Assembly: GCF_000025325.1 (NCBI RefSeq)
Contig: NC_013743.1
Location: 1,736,001-1,800,000, forward strand
Direction: 5' to 3'
DNA length: 64,000 nt
Origin: Haloterrigena turkmenica DSM 5511
Lineage (GTDB): Archaea; Halobacteriota; Halobacteria; Halobacteriales; Natrialbaceae
This document shows, piece after piece, positions 42,769-50,855 of this stretch (positions within the stretch are counted from its first letter, which is position 1; each line of letters starts with the position of its first letter). The position numbers and the translations under genes are program-made. The notes beneath the pieces were generated by a model. The model was given only the letters and a program-made list of their open reading frames with translations, made no database searches and had not been told where the DNA came from.

Positions 42769-42777
42769 TTATAAATC
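42769..42777 (+). promoter_or_regulatory. TATA box for the thiolase gene
   Basis: The sequence ttataaatc is centred 27 nt upstream of the ATG at 42800. It is among the clearest leaderless-type promoters in the window. Confidence 0.65.
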
Positions 42778-42799
42778 GGAGACTCGAGTCCCCTAGGTT

Positions 42800-43960
42800 A
42801 TGGAACGTGTTGCAATCATCGGTGCGTCGATGACGCAGTTCGGGCAACGCGAGGGGGAGTGGGTCCTCGACCTCCTCGCGGAGGCCGGCCTCGAGTGTCT
42901 CGAGGATTCCGGCGTCGACGCCAGCGACGTCGAGCACCTGTACGTGTCGAACATGGCAAGCGGCGAGTTCGAGGGCCAGACCGGGATTCCCAACGCCCTA
43001 GCCCATGACATCGACGCGATACCCGCGTACACCCAGCGGGTCGATCAGACGAGTTCCAGCGGCGGCGCGGGCATCTACGCCGCCTGGCAGTCGGTGGCGA
43101 GCGGCGCCAGCGACATGACGATGCTCGTCGGCGGGGAGAAGATGACCCATCGGACGACCGGCGAAGCGACCGACGTCATCGCGTCGCTGACCCATCCGGT
43201 GGAGTACAAACACGGCGTGACGCTCCCGTCGTTCGCGGGGCTCACCGCTCGACACTACTTGGAGCGGTTCGACGCGCCGCGAGAGAGTCTGGCGAAGGTG
43301 GCCGTCAAGAATCACAAGAACGGCGTCGACAATCCCCACGCCCAGTTCCAGAAAGAGATCGACGAGGAGACCGCCCTCGAGTCGCCGATCGTCGCCGATC
43401 CGCTCCGGCTGTACGACTTCTGTCCGATCACGGACGGCTCCGCGGCGCTGATGCTCTGTCCGGAGTCCGTCGCCGAGGAGTACACCGACGACTACGTCGT
43501 CATCTCCGGTATCGACGGCGCGACGGACACCCACGTCGTCCACGAGCGGGAGGATCCGACCGTGATGGGCGGCGTCGTCGAGAGCGGAAAGGGCGCCTAC
43601 GAGATGAGCGGCTACGGCCCCGACGACATCGACGTCGCCGAACTCCACGACATGTTCACCATCCTCGAGTTCCTCCAGATGGAAGGGCTCGGATTCGCCG
43701 AACAGGGCGAAGCCTGGGAACTCGTCGAGGACGGGTACACCGAGCGCGACACGGGTGAACTGCCGATCAACACCTCCGGCGGGCTCAAATCGAAGGGGCA
43801 TCCGCTGGGCGCCAGCGGCGTCGCACAGGGCGTCGAGATCTACGAACAGCTGATGGGCGAAGCGGGTCCCCGACAGGTCGACGCCGACGTCGGCCTCTGC
43901 TGTAACGTCGGCGGCTTCGGCAACTGCGTTATCACCACCATCATGGAGGCGGCACGATGA
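42800..43960 (+). CDS. Thiolase-like protein with Ser in place of the nucleophilic Cys
   Basis: A 386-residue thiolase-fold protein of the archaeal SCP-x type (MERVAIIGASMTQFGQREGE). The C-terminal half keeps ELHDMFTILE, SKGHPLGASGVAQ (general-base His) and CCNVGGFGNC. At the place of the nucleophile, where relatives read V-E-x-x-C-A-S-G-G, this protein reads VDQTSSSGGAG, so S85 replaces the Cys. The protein may be inactive in Claisen chemistry, structural, or specialised. Its stop overlaps the OB-fold partner by four bases. Archaeal thiolases form complexes with such OB-fold (DUF35) proteins. Confidence 0.88.
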   Translation: MERVAIIGASMTQFGQREGEWVLDLLAEAGLECLEDSGVDASDVEHLYVSNMASGEFEGQTGIPNALAHDIDAIPAYTQRVDQTSSSGGAGIYAAWQSVASGASDMTMLVGGEKMTHRTTGEATDVIASLTHPVEYKHGVTLPSFAGLTARHYLERFDAPRESLAKVAVKNHKNGVDNPHAQFQKEIDEETALESPIVADPLRLYDFCPITDGSAALMLCPESVAEEYTDDYVVISGIDGATDTHVVHEREDPTVMGGVVESGKGAYEMSGYGPDDIDVAELHDMFTILEFLQMEGLGFAEQGEAWELVEDGYTERDTGELPINTSGGLKSKGHPLGASGVAQGVEIYEQLMGEAGPRQVDADVGLCCNVGGFGNCVITTIMEAAR

Positions 43961-44316
43961 CTATGGAAGCGTACAAGTACGAGGACGGTTCGATCAGCTA
44001 CCCCGGCCATCCGCGCGGTCCCGGCGGCACTGAACCGGTAGACACGATCGATCTCAGCGAGTATACCGGCGAGATCGTCACGTGGACGACGAGCACGGCG
44101 ACGCCGCCGGGCGTCCGCGAACCGAACACGCTCGCCATCGTCGAATTCGATGTGGAAGGTGAGACGGTCCGTGCGCTCGGCCAGGTGACCACTGACGACG
44201 TCGAAACCGGCGACGAGGTCGAGCCCGTCTACGTCGAGGAGCTCCGCGAGCCCGGCGCCGGCATCCGCGAGCCGGAGAGCCAGGACTGGGACGGGTACCG
44301 GTTCCAACCGGTCTAG
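43957..44316 (+). CDS. OB-fold (DUF35-like) partner of the thiolase, lacking a zinc ribbon
   Basis: A 119-residue protein, coupled by ATGA overlap to the thiolase; the methionine at 43963 is an alternative start. The C-terminal OB-fold reads YTGEIVTWTTSTATPPGVRE, then FDVEGETVRALGQVT and GDEVEPVYVEE. DUF35 proteins usually begin with a CxxC rubredoxin-like zinc ribbon that links thiolase and HMG-CoA synthase, but this protein has no cysteine at all. It may chaperone or channel substrate for the Cys-less thiolase. Its stop overlaps the convergent next gene by four bases. Confidence 0.83.
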   Translation: MTMEAYKYEDGSISYPGHPRGPGGTEPVDTIDLSEYTGEIVTWTTSTATPPGVREPNTLAIVEFDVEGETVRALGQVTTDDVETGDEVEPVYVEELREPGAGIREPESQDWDGYRFQPV

Positions 44317-45083
44317 GCCGCGTCGGAACCGTTTTCGCTCGAGTCGGAATCGTCGTCATCAGCGGCGGCGCCGTCGTCGTTAGACGCGTCGGATTCAGCG
44401 CTATCGTTCTCGCCGGAGTCGTCAGCGTCGGCGTCGTCGTGCCCGTACTGATCCTTCAGGGTCTCGAGTTCGGCGTCGACGTCGACGCTCGGATCCGGTT
44501 CCGGGTCCGGATCCCGCTCGTCGTCGCCCGTCGCACCGTTGCGCGGGTCGCCGTCCTCGATATCGATTCGGACTGCGTCCGTCGCGTCGGTCGATCGGCG
44601 CTCGAGGTCGTCAGCGGCGTCCCGGAGCCGTCGGTCGACGTCGTCGCGCAGTTCGCGGGCCTCCGAGAGCAACTCGCGAGCGCCCTCGTCGGCGGGGAGG
44701 TCGCCGTCCGACGCCGCCCGCTGGAGTTCGGCGAGAACGGTGTCGAGTCCGGAGAGTGTCGACCGTCGGAGGTCGTCGGCGCGCTCTCCGGCAGTCTGCG
44801 TGGCGTCGGTCGTCCGATCGCGAACGTCTCGTTCGGTCCGGGCGAGTTGCAGGACTCGCTGGAAGCCGGAGAGCGCGCGGACGCTGGTCTCGAGAGCCGC
44901 GATCGCGGCGGGGATCGCGACCTCGTCGGTAAACGCGAGGAGTTCCCGCGGGGTCGGCGGTCGGGGCGCCGGCGGGCGAAACGGCGGCCGGCGTCGGGTC
45001 GACTCGAGTTCCGACCGGAGTTCCTCGATCGTCCGTGTGAGTTCGCGGACGGCCTCGGCGAGTTCGTCGTCGGGATCGGCCAT
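44313..45083 (-). CDS. Coiled-coil acidic protein, haloarchaeal
   Basis: A 256-residue soluble protein. Residues 5-30 are a coiled coil (ELAEAVRELTRTIEELRSEL), and a Pro/Arg-rich linker at 31-47 follows. A helical core at about 48-170 includes LAFTDEVAIPAAIAALETSV. The C-terminal 85 residues are almost pure Asp/Glu/Ser/Asn and probably disordered. From recall it belongs to an uncharacterised haloarchaeal family. Its stop overlaps the opposite-strand OB-fold stop by four bases. No function can be proposed. Confidence 0.75.
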   Translation of the reverse strand: MADPDDELAEAVRELTRTIEELRSELESTRRRPPFRPPAPRPPTPRELLAFTDEVAIPAAIAALETSVRALSGFQRVLQLARTERDVRDRTTDATQTAGERADDLRRSTLSGLDTVLAELQRAASDGDLPADEGARELLSEARELRDDVDRRLRDAADDLERRSTDATDAVRIDIEDGDPRNGATGDDERDPDPEPDPSVDVDAELETLKDQYGHDDADADDSGENDSAESDASNDDGAAADDDDSDSSENGSDAA

Positions 45084-45176
45084 AGTTCAGCTACGGCGGC
45101 CGAAAGGAAAAGCCGGGCGATCAGATCGACCGCTAGTATTCGCTCGGCAATCGTGTAGGTGGATCCCGGCCGCAAT

Positions 45177-45187
45177 ATTTATTATAG
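45177..45187 (+). promoter_or_regulatory. TATA box for the RAD55-like gene
   Basis: The sequence atttattatag is centred about 28 nt upstream of the ATG at 45210, in an AT-rich patch of about 35 bp. It fits a leaderless transcript. Confidence 0.6.
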
Positions 45188-45209
45188 TACCGCGAACTCG
45201 ATATAAAGT

Positions 45210-45866
45210 ATGGGAACTGAACGAGGGGGCGTCGCGGTGGGGCAAGCCGACTTCGCCCAGACGCTTGCGAGACTCAAGCGCGACGGGAGCAACGTTTTGC
45301 TCGTCGGCGCGGAGACGACCGACATCCATACGGCGCTCTGTCATCGGCTGCTGGGAGAGACGGACGACGGTGCGCGATATCGACTGTTCGTAACCGACGG
45401 TTGCGAACCGCTCGCGAAAACGAACGACGAAACGGACGAGCGAACCGTCCGAACGATCGACTACTCAGCGCTCGACCCCGCCGCGACCGCCGACGCCGAA
45501 CTGCGCGGTCGCACGCCGCTCGGGACGCTGGGGATCGAGATCGCCGACGCGATCGACGGCTTCCAGGGCGACGCCGACGGCCTCGAGCCGTCCCAGCTAC
45601 GGGTCTGCGTCGACTCGCTGGTGGCGCTGCTCGAGGAACACACGGTGGAGAAAGTGTTTCGACTGTTGCACATGACGACGTCGCGGGTGGATACGCTTCA
45701 GGGGATGGGACACTACCACCTGCCGCTCGATCGAGATCACGAGGCGGTCCACCTCTTCGAACCGCTGTTCGATGCGGTCGTCGAGACCCGCGTCCGCGAC
45801 GGCGTCGCCGAACAGCGGTGGGAACTCAGGGATCGAGAGGCGCCGACCGACTGGCTCTCCGTCTGA
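45210..45866 (+). CDS. RAD55/RecA-like protein with a degenerate P-loop (DUF7504-like)
   Basis: A 218-residue protein. GSNVLLVGAETTDIHTALCHRLLG occupies the Walker A position, but the Gly-Lys-Ser/Thr core is missing, so ATP binding is doubtful. LRVCVDSLVALLEEHTVEKV is at the Walker B position, and LLHMTTSRVDTLQGMGHYHL fits a later RecA-like strand and helix. The pattern matches an expanded haloarchaeal family of signalling-associated RecA-like proteins, which I recall as DUF7504. No partner gene is next to it. It has its own strong TATA box. Confidence 0.7.
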   Translation: MGTERGGVAVGQADFAQTLARLKRDGSNVLLVGAETTDIHTALCHRLLGETDDGARYRLFVTDGCEPLAKTNDETDERTVRTIDYSALDPAATADAELRGRTPLGTLGIEIADAIDGFQGDADGLEPSQLRVCVDSLVALLEEHTVEKVFRLLHMTTSRVDTLQGMGHYHLPLDRDHEAVHLFEPLFDAVVETRVRDGVAEQRWELRDREAPTDWLSV

Positions 45867-46142
45867 CCAGATTCGCATCGGACCGGTAGATTAGCGGCGA
45901 CGGCGGAGCCTCCTCGATCGTTCTCTCGCGTCCACAGTCACGAAAACAAGAGAGTTATCGACGCTGTCGATACGACTGTAACCTAATGACCGTAGAGTGA
46001 TAATAACGATCAGACTAGAAACGGATAATGGCCCAGAAATCGCGTGTAGCTCCCGTCTTCGGCCCGTATCGCTCCAGGAATATTGGTGTTACGGCACAAG
46101 GACTATATACGGAACGACCTATCGGATTAGAGAGTACAATAT

Positions 46143-48140
46143 ATGGAAGTCAATGCTGAGCTTCTCGGTGGAGCCGCCATCACCGTCTTCCTCGCGCTCC
46201 TCTTCTTCGGCGTCGTCGTGCTGTGGGACGTCGCGCTGGCGTTACGGAGTGTCGGGGACAAGATCGACAAGCTAGAGGACAATATCGACGACGATCTGAC
46301 GGATATCGGCCACTCATTGGACAACATCTCGAACGGTCGAGGCGGCGGTGGCGGGACCCAGCTGCACCTCAGCGGCGGGACCATCAGCTCCGGCCCGAAC
46401 CCCCGACAGGCCCAGGGACAGCCGGCACAGGCGACACAGAGCCCGGGATCGCAAGCAGCCGGCGGGCCACAGCCCGCAGAACCGCGGCAGGCGGCCCAGC
46501 ACTCCCCCAATGGGAACGGTGGCGCCGCCGCTGACGCGACGACGGCGACGGCTCCCGGTGCCGAAACGGGTCCGACGAGAGCCGATACCGCGGCGGGAGC
46601 GGCGCGCGATACCGGCGGCGTCGAAGTCGGATCGGCCGACGCTCGTGCTGCCGATCGAGCCGCCGACAGCGGAACCGAAACGACGGCCAACGGCACTGAT
46701 GTTGCCGCGGTCGACGAACCGTCGGCGGAACCGGCCGGGACAGCAGCTGAGTCCGACGCTGACGACGGCGAGCGCGACGTCGATGTAAACGACGTGGCCG
46801 ACGAACTGGACGACGATTCCGGCCACGAGACGGCGACGGACAGCGACGTCGCGACCGACGAAGCGGGGAGCGATCAGGTGGCCCACAACCAGGGCCGGTT
46901 CGTCACGCACTCCGACGGGACGGCGTGGTACGCGGTCCGGCTCGATCGCGACGCGATCGCCGACCCGGGACCGACGATCGCCGGCGAGCTAACCGACGGC
47001 TCGGAGACGGACGACGACGCGGTCATCGCCGCCGGCCCGGTCGACTCGAGCGCGACGAGCGAGACGGTCGTGGCAACCGCGGACACCGACGAGTCCGAGA
47101 CCGACGAGACCGATTCGGTCGTGGCGGCGCCGCCGGCCGAGCCGTCCGAAGACGACTCCCTCGAGCGGGAATCGACAGCGTCGACGACCGACGACCCGCC
47201 GAACGACGATCGCGAAGCGGCCTCGATCGACGCCGACGCGGAAATCGATGAGACGGACGACGGTGAACCCGCTGTCGACTCGGACGGGGACGATTCCGTC
47301 GCTGACGGTGACGATCCCGCGACCGACGAGGGGGAGTCCGAACCGGGCGACAACGAGATAGCCTCGAACGCTTTCGCGTTCGAGGAGACCGATTCGGTTG
47401 CCGAGTCGCCGTCGGACGCGGCGGTCGAGGCGGAGGCCGACGAGGAAGACGAGAGCGAGACAGACGAAGCTGCTCCGGACGATCGGCCGACGGCGGAGAT
47501 GGGCCTCGAGCTCGACGACGCTGAGACGGACGAAACGGATGCTGGAGTGGCCGAGACGGACGCCGACGGCGAGAGTGGGAAGTCAGATGAATCCGGTCTG
47601 GAAACCGTCGACGACGTTTCGGGCGACGAGGCCGACAAGTCCGACGACGAACCGACGGTCGACGCGGCCGATCCGCTCGCCGGCGACGTGGCCGCCTTCG
47701 AGTTCGACGACGAGGACCTCGAGGACGTGACCGTCGAGGAGGCCGTCGACACGATCAACGAGGAGGCGCCGGCGCCAGAGCTCTCGAGCCACCGGTTCGA
47801 CGTCTCGGCGGAAGTCTACGGGGCCGACGAGGACGCCGACGGAACTGCTCCCGACGGCGTGGAGCGCGACGACGGCGGCGAAAACACCGTTCTGACTTAC
47901 GAGTTCGAGACGGACACCGTCGAGATCAGCGGCTCGACGAAGCGGCTGCTCCAGTACCAGCTGCGGAGCTTCGCCGACCGCGACGCGACACCCGAGGCCG
48001 ACGTGACGATCGGTCGAAATCGGATCGTCATCGAACTCCCCGACTCGGACGGCGACGCCGTCCAGCGCTGGAGCGAGGCGGCCGTCGATATCATCGATCG
48101 GACGCTCTACCTCTCGGACAACAGCTCCGACGACAGCTGA
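46143..48140 (+). CDS. Single-span membrane protein with a very long acidic linker and a small C-terminal domain
   Basis: A 665-residue protein. One N-terminal helix at about 8-32 (LLGGAAITVFLALLFFGVVV) is followed by a coiled coil (SVGDKIDKLEDNIDDDLTDI) and a Gly/Gln/Pro-rich patch. About 400 residues of Asp/Glu/Ser/Thr-rich low complexity come next. The folded C-terminal part at about 545-660 has ENTVLTYEFETDTVEISGST and RNRIVIELPDSDGDAVQRWS. A shorter conserved patch near 250 reads GRFVTHSDGTAWYAVRLDR. A TATA-like ctatatac lies about 37 nt upstream. The acidic rod may span the cytoplasm or an envelope layer. Function is unknown. Confidence 0.75.
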   Translation: MEVNAELLGGAAITVFLALLFFGVVVLWDVALALRSVGDKIDKLEDNIDDDLTDIGHSLDNISNGRGGGGGTQLHLSGGTISSGPNPRQAQGQPAQATQSPGSQAAGGPQPAEPRQAAQHSPNGNGGAAADATTATAPGAETGPTRADTAAGAARDTGGVEVGSADARAADRAADSGTETTANGTDVAAVDEPSAEPAGTAAESDADDGERDVDVNDVADELDDDSGHETATDSDVATDEAGSDQVAHNQGRFVTHSDGTAWYAVRLDRDAIADPGPTIAGELTDGSETDDDAVIAAGPVDSSATSETVVATADTDESETDETDSVVAAPPAEPSEDDSLERESTASTTDDPPNDDREAASIDADAEIDETDDGEPAVDSDGDDSVADGDDPATDEGESEPGDNEIASNAFAFEETDSVAESPSDAAVEAEADEEDESETDEAAPDDRPTAEMGLELDDAETDETDAGVAETDADGESGKSDESGLETVDDVSGDEADKSDDEPTVDAADPLAGDVAAFEFDDEDLEDVTVEEAVDTINEEAPAPELSSHRFDVSAEVYGADEDADGTAPDGVERDDGGENTVLTYEFETDTVEISGSTKRLLQYQLRSFADRDATPEADVTIGRNRIVIELPDSDGDAVQRWSEAAVDIIDRTLYLSDNSSDDS

Positions 48141-48296
48141 GATACGACTCCGACGATATCTTCTTCTCACTTCGACTCTGACGACGTTCGATTCTCGGTC
48201 TGGCGCGTCGTTCGATCCCGCTGCCGTGCGGTCGTTCGATCGATCCGTCGCCGTCGATCCAATCGCTTTTAGTTCGCTCGCCCCCCTCGAAGTGGT

Positions 48297-49049
48297 GTGC
48301 GAATCGAGAACAGTTTCATTCCCGTCCGCGGTGTCGGGGAGACCACCGAACGCAAACTCTGGCAACACGGAATCACCCACTGGGACGAGTTCGACGGCAG
48401 CGTCGTCGGCGACACGTTGGCCGACCGCATCCACTCGTTCATCGAGGAGGGACGGACCCACCTCGAGCGCGGCGACGTCGCCCCGTTCGCGGAGCAGCTG
48501 CCGGCCGCGAGCCGCTGGCGGTGCTACGAGAACGTCCGCGAGGAGACCTGCTTTCTGGACATCGAGACGACCGGACTCGACGCCTCCTGCGAGGACGTCA
48601 CGACCGTCAGCGTCCACCGCGGCGGCGAGACCGAGACCTTCGTCAAGGATCGAGATCTGACCGCCTGTCGGCTCGAGACCGAACTCGAGGAGTCGTCGCT
48701 GCTGGTCACCTTCAACGGCCAGCGGTTCGACGTCCCCTTCCTCGAGACGTGCTACGACATCGACGTGACGACGCCCCACGTCGATCTCATGTACCCCTGC
48801 AAGCAACTCGGACTCGACGGCGGGCTGAAGGCGATCGAGCGCGATCTGGGCATCGATCGAGACATGCCCGACCTCAGCGGTCGGGACGCCGTCCGGCTCT
48901 GGCACGAGTACGAGCGTGGCGACGACGGCGCTCTCGAGACGCTCGTGGAGTACAACCGGGCCGACACCCGGAATATGGAACCGCTGATGGAGATCGTCGC
49001 GGATCGGCTCCACGAGACCGTGTTCGAGGCGGCCTGTGCCGACGAGTAG
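48297..49049 (+). CDS. HhH plus DEDDy exonuclease, second MrfB-like protein
   Basis: A 250-residue protein starting at a GTG at 48297 (MRIENSFIPVRGVGETTERK). An N-terminal hairpin-like segment VRGVGETTERKLWQHGI is followed by a DEDD domain with FLDIETTGL (D88, E90), TFNGQRFDVPFLE (D145) and Y219-NRA-D223 (Y-x3-D). The layout is that of bacterial YprB/MrfB without the TPR tail, and it is a compact relative of the 13593-15257 product. No helicase gene is adjacent. It is probably DNA- or RNA-directed 3'-5' exonuclease activity in repair or RNA turnover. Confidence 0.83.
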   Translation: MRIENSFIPVRGVGETTERKLWQHGITHWDEFDGSVVGDTLADRIHSFIEEGRTHLERGDVAPFAEQLPAASRWRCYENVREETCFLDIETTGLDASCEDVTTVSVHRGGETETFVKDRDLTACRLETELEESSLLVTFNGQRFDVPFLETCYDIDVTTPHVDLMYPCKQLGLDGGLKAIERDLGIDRDMPDLSGRDAVRLWHEYERGDDGALETLVEYNRADTRNMEPLMEIVADRLHETVFEAACADE

Positions 49050-49210
49050 CGCCGTCGTCACGCTGTCCGAAGCCGGACCCGCCTCTCGTGTCCGATACTC
49101 GTCGATACGCAGTCGAACGGTCGACTACGCGGGGTGGGGCGGGAACGAGGCGACCAGCACCCGATGCTCGCCGCTGACGGGATCGCTATCCGCCTCGGTC
49201 GAACGACCGA

Positions 49211-49501
49211 TTATCGACCGCCCTTTTCCTCGAGAACGTCGACGTCACCGTCGCTGGTGACGACGACGTGATAGCCACAAAAGACGAATTCTACCCGCCC
49301 GGAGCCTCGGCTCGTGCCGTCCTCTCGGGGCGCAAAGAGGGAATCGAGCGCCTCCGGATTGATGACGTCGTACAGCGCGTCGTACTCCGGCGGCTCGATG
49401 TCCATCGGATCGATCCCTTCCTGCTCGGCGACGGCACTGATAACTTCAAAACTGAGTGAGTGTACGGCGGTCGCATCCGATGAATCGGCTGAGAGTAGCA
49501 T
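49211..49501 (-). CDS. HalOD1 output-domain protein
   Basis: A 96-residue protein that is essentially one HalOD1 domain: LSFEVISAVAEQEGIDPMDI, LYDVINPEALDSLF, then RVEFVFCGYHVVVTSDGDVDV. HalOD1 is a small haloarchaeal domain found alone or at the ends of receiver/sensor proteins. The frame extends to 49594, but the ATG at 49501 has a TATA box at 49524-49533 exactly 27 nt upstream, so it is chosen. Function is unknown, probably signalling. Confidence 0.8.
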   Translation of the reverse strand: MLLSADSSDATAVHSLSFEVISAVAEQEGIDPMDIEPPEYDALYDVINPEALDSLFAPREDGTSRGSGRVEFVFCGYHVVVTSDGDVDVLEEKGGR

Positions 49502-49823
49502 TGCCCGGACCGTTACAGTCGTCGAATATAAATCCACCGGCCCTAATGGAGGGTTGTCGTACATAAACAAGCAGTAGTGAGCGGAAATATACATCAGCGA
49601 ATATTTTTAGTGTGAGTTCCAGTTTAATGTTATCATAGAGCTATGATCTGGAACGATTCAGGGAGTAATTTTCACGACACAGGCGTCCCTTGCGAACGGT
49701 CGGAATTCGTTTTCAGGCAAGAATTGTGAGGGTGAGCGGATCGAATTCGAGTGGGCGAACCGCGGCTACTGCGTCCCGTCCTATCGAGTTCCAAGTCACG
49801 ACCCGACGGAAGCAACGGGGAAT
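49502..49823. other. AT-rich 322-bp divergent region with a nested inverted repeat
   Basis: The minus-strand TATA box tttatattcg of the HalOD1 gene lies at 49524-49533. Further on, gttccag (49616-49622) pairs with ctggaac (49648-49654), and inside it atcata (49632-49637) pairs with tatgat (49642-49647) around gagc. The stretch 49560-49700 is unusually AT-rich for this genome. No gene is visible. Confidence 0.5.
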
Positions 49824-50426
49824 ATGTTCGGGAGAGGGTACTGGACCGATGCGGCCGTTTTCGCTACCGTGATGAATCCCTTCACTCGGTCCACGACGCC
49901 CGGCGGCGACGGATTCGAACCGTGGGACGCCTTCGATCCGGACCACGCACCGGCTCCCGGCCCGTTCCTCGAGGGTCACGACGTGCTCGCGGGCGACGAC
50001 CACCTCGCCTTTCACCGGCTCACCCGCGAGCTGTTCGAGGAGCGGGGCGTCTACGACGCGACGTTCGGCTACAACCTCGCGCGGCTCAACCTCGACCGGC
50101 GCCACCCCGAGGCCGGCTTCCGGTACGCGGTCGACGCCGACGATCCGTCGATCCTGCGCGCGGAGTTCACGCCGACGACCGAGTTCTGCCCGCAAGCCGA
50201 GGCGCTCGTCACGGGCGCGTTCCGGGCGTGGAACGGGCTCGCAGACCGCCACGAATACGAACTCGTGCGCGTGCGCGCCCACCCGTCGCACCATCAGTCC
50301 GACGCGCTCGACGCCGAACTCGAGCGACTCGAGACCGAGTTCCGCGAGACGGGAACCGTTCCGGGCGCGGAGGCAGACGCCGATGCGGCTACGGACGACG
50401 GGACGACCCCGCAGTCGCCGTTCTAA
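49824..50426 (+). CDS. Uncharacterised protein with a MIP18/DUF59-like pattern
   Basis: A 200-residue protein; the start is uncertain, with ATGs at 49824 and 49872. The segment LRAEFTPTTEFCPQAEALVTGAFRAW (split here as LRAEFTPTTEFCPQAEAL and VTGAFRAW), then ELVRVRAHPSHHQSDALDAEL, resembles the T-P-T-x-x-x-C core and the H-x-x-x-x-x-x-N/D-x-x-L tail of MIP18-type iron-sulfur assembly factors. That resemblance is by eye. An acidic tail closes the protein. The catalase gene is 429 bp downstream on the same strand, which may or may not be meaningful. Confidence 0.65.
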   Translation: MFGRGYWTDAAVFATVMNPFTRSTTPGGDGFEPWDAFDPDHAPAPGPFLEGHDVLAGDDHLAFHRLTRELFEERGVYDATFGYNLARLNLDRRHPEAGFRYAVDADDPSILRAEFTPTTEFCPQAEALVTGAFRAWNGLADRHEYELVRVRAHPSHHQSDALDAELERLETEFRETGTVPGAEADADAATDDGTTPQSPF

Positions 50427-50855
50427 TTGCGCTTCGGCTCGCGACCGACCGTTTCGAGTCGTGCACTCTCCTCTTTTGGGCGAATAAACTCGATTCCGTG
50501 GACCTCGCGACGGGTTCTACCACTGATCCTCGATGTGGACAACCGAGCCCGCACCGGACTTGCGAAGGACGGGAAGACGTTGATGCGATTACTTCTGGAC
50601 GGGACAGTTAACCGGTCGCGGGGTCGGTGACTCCGAGGCGCGAGCGCGGCGGATCGAACGGGCCGCGAGCGGCGGTCGGGACAGCACCCGAGCCGTTCGG
50701 TTCCCGTCGTCGTCGGTGATCGCCGACGACGGCGTAGACGACGTCACCGTCTGTTAGGCCGCTCGAGGACGATACCGACGGCCCGACCGGTTACACGCGC
50801 AGTCGCGGTACGGGTCCCCGATCTGCGCGCACCGAGCCGACCCGGAGTTTCAACG
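50427..50855. other. 429-bp gap upstream of the catalase gene
   Basis: No convincing gene is present. A 67-residue plus-strand frame at 50427-50630 is Arg/Ser/Leu-rich and not acidic, so it is not called. No strong palindrome was found. The length leaves room for peroxide- or oxygen-responsive control of the catalase, but no site is recognised. Confidence 0.4.

Noticed and set aside
50427..50630. 67-residue plus-strand frame after the MIP18-like gene
   Set aside because: Basic and Ser-rich composition, no promoter spacing, and no motif.
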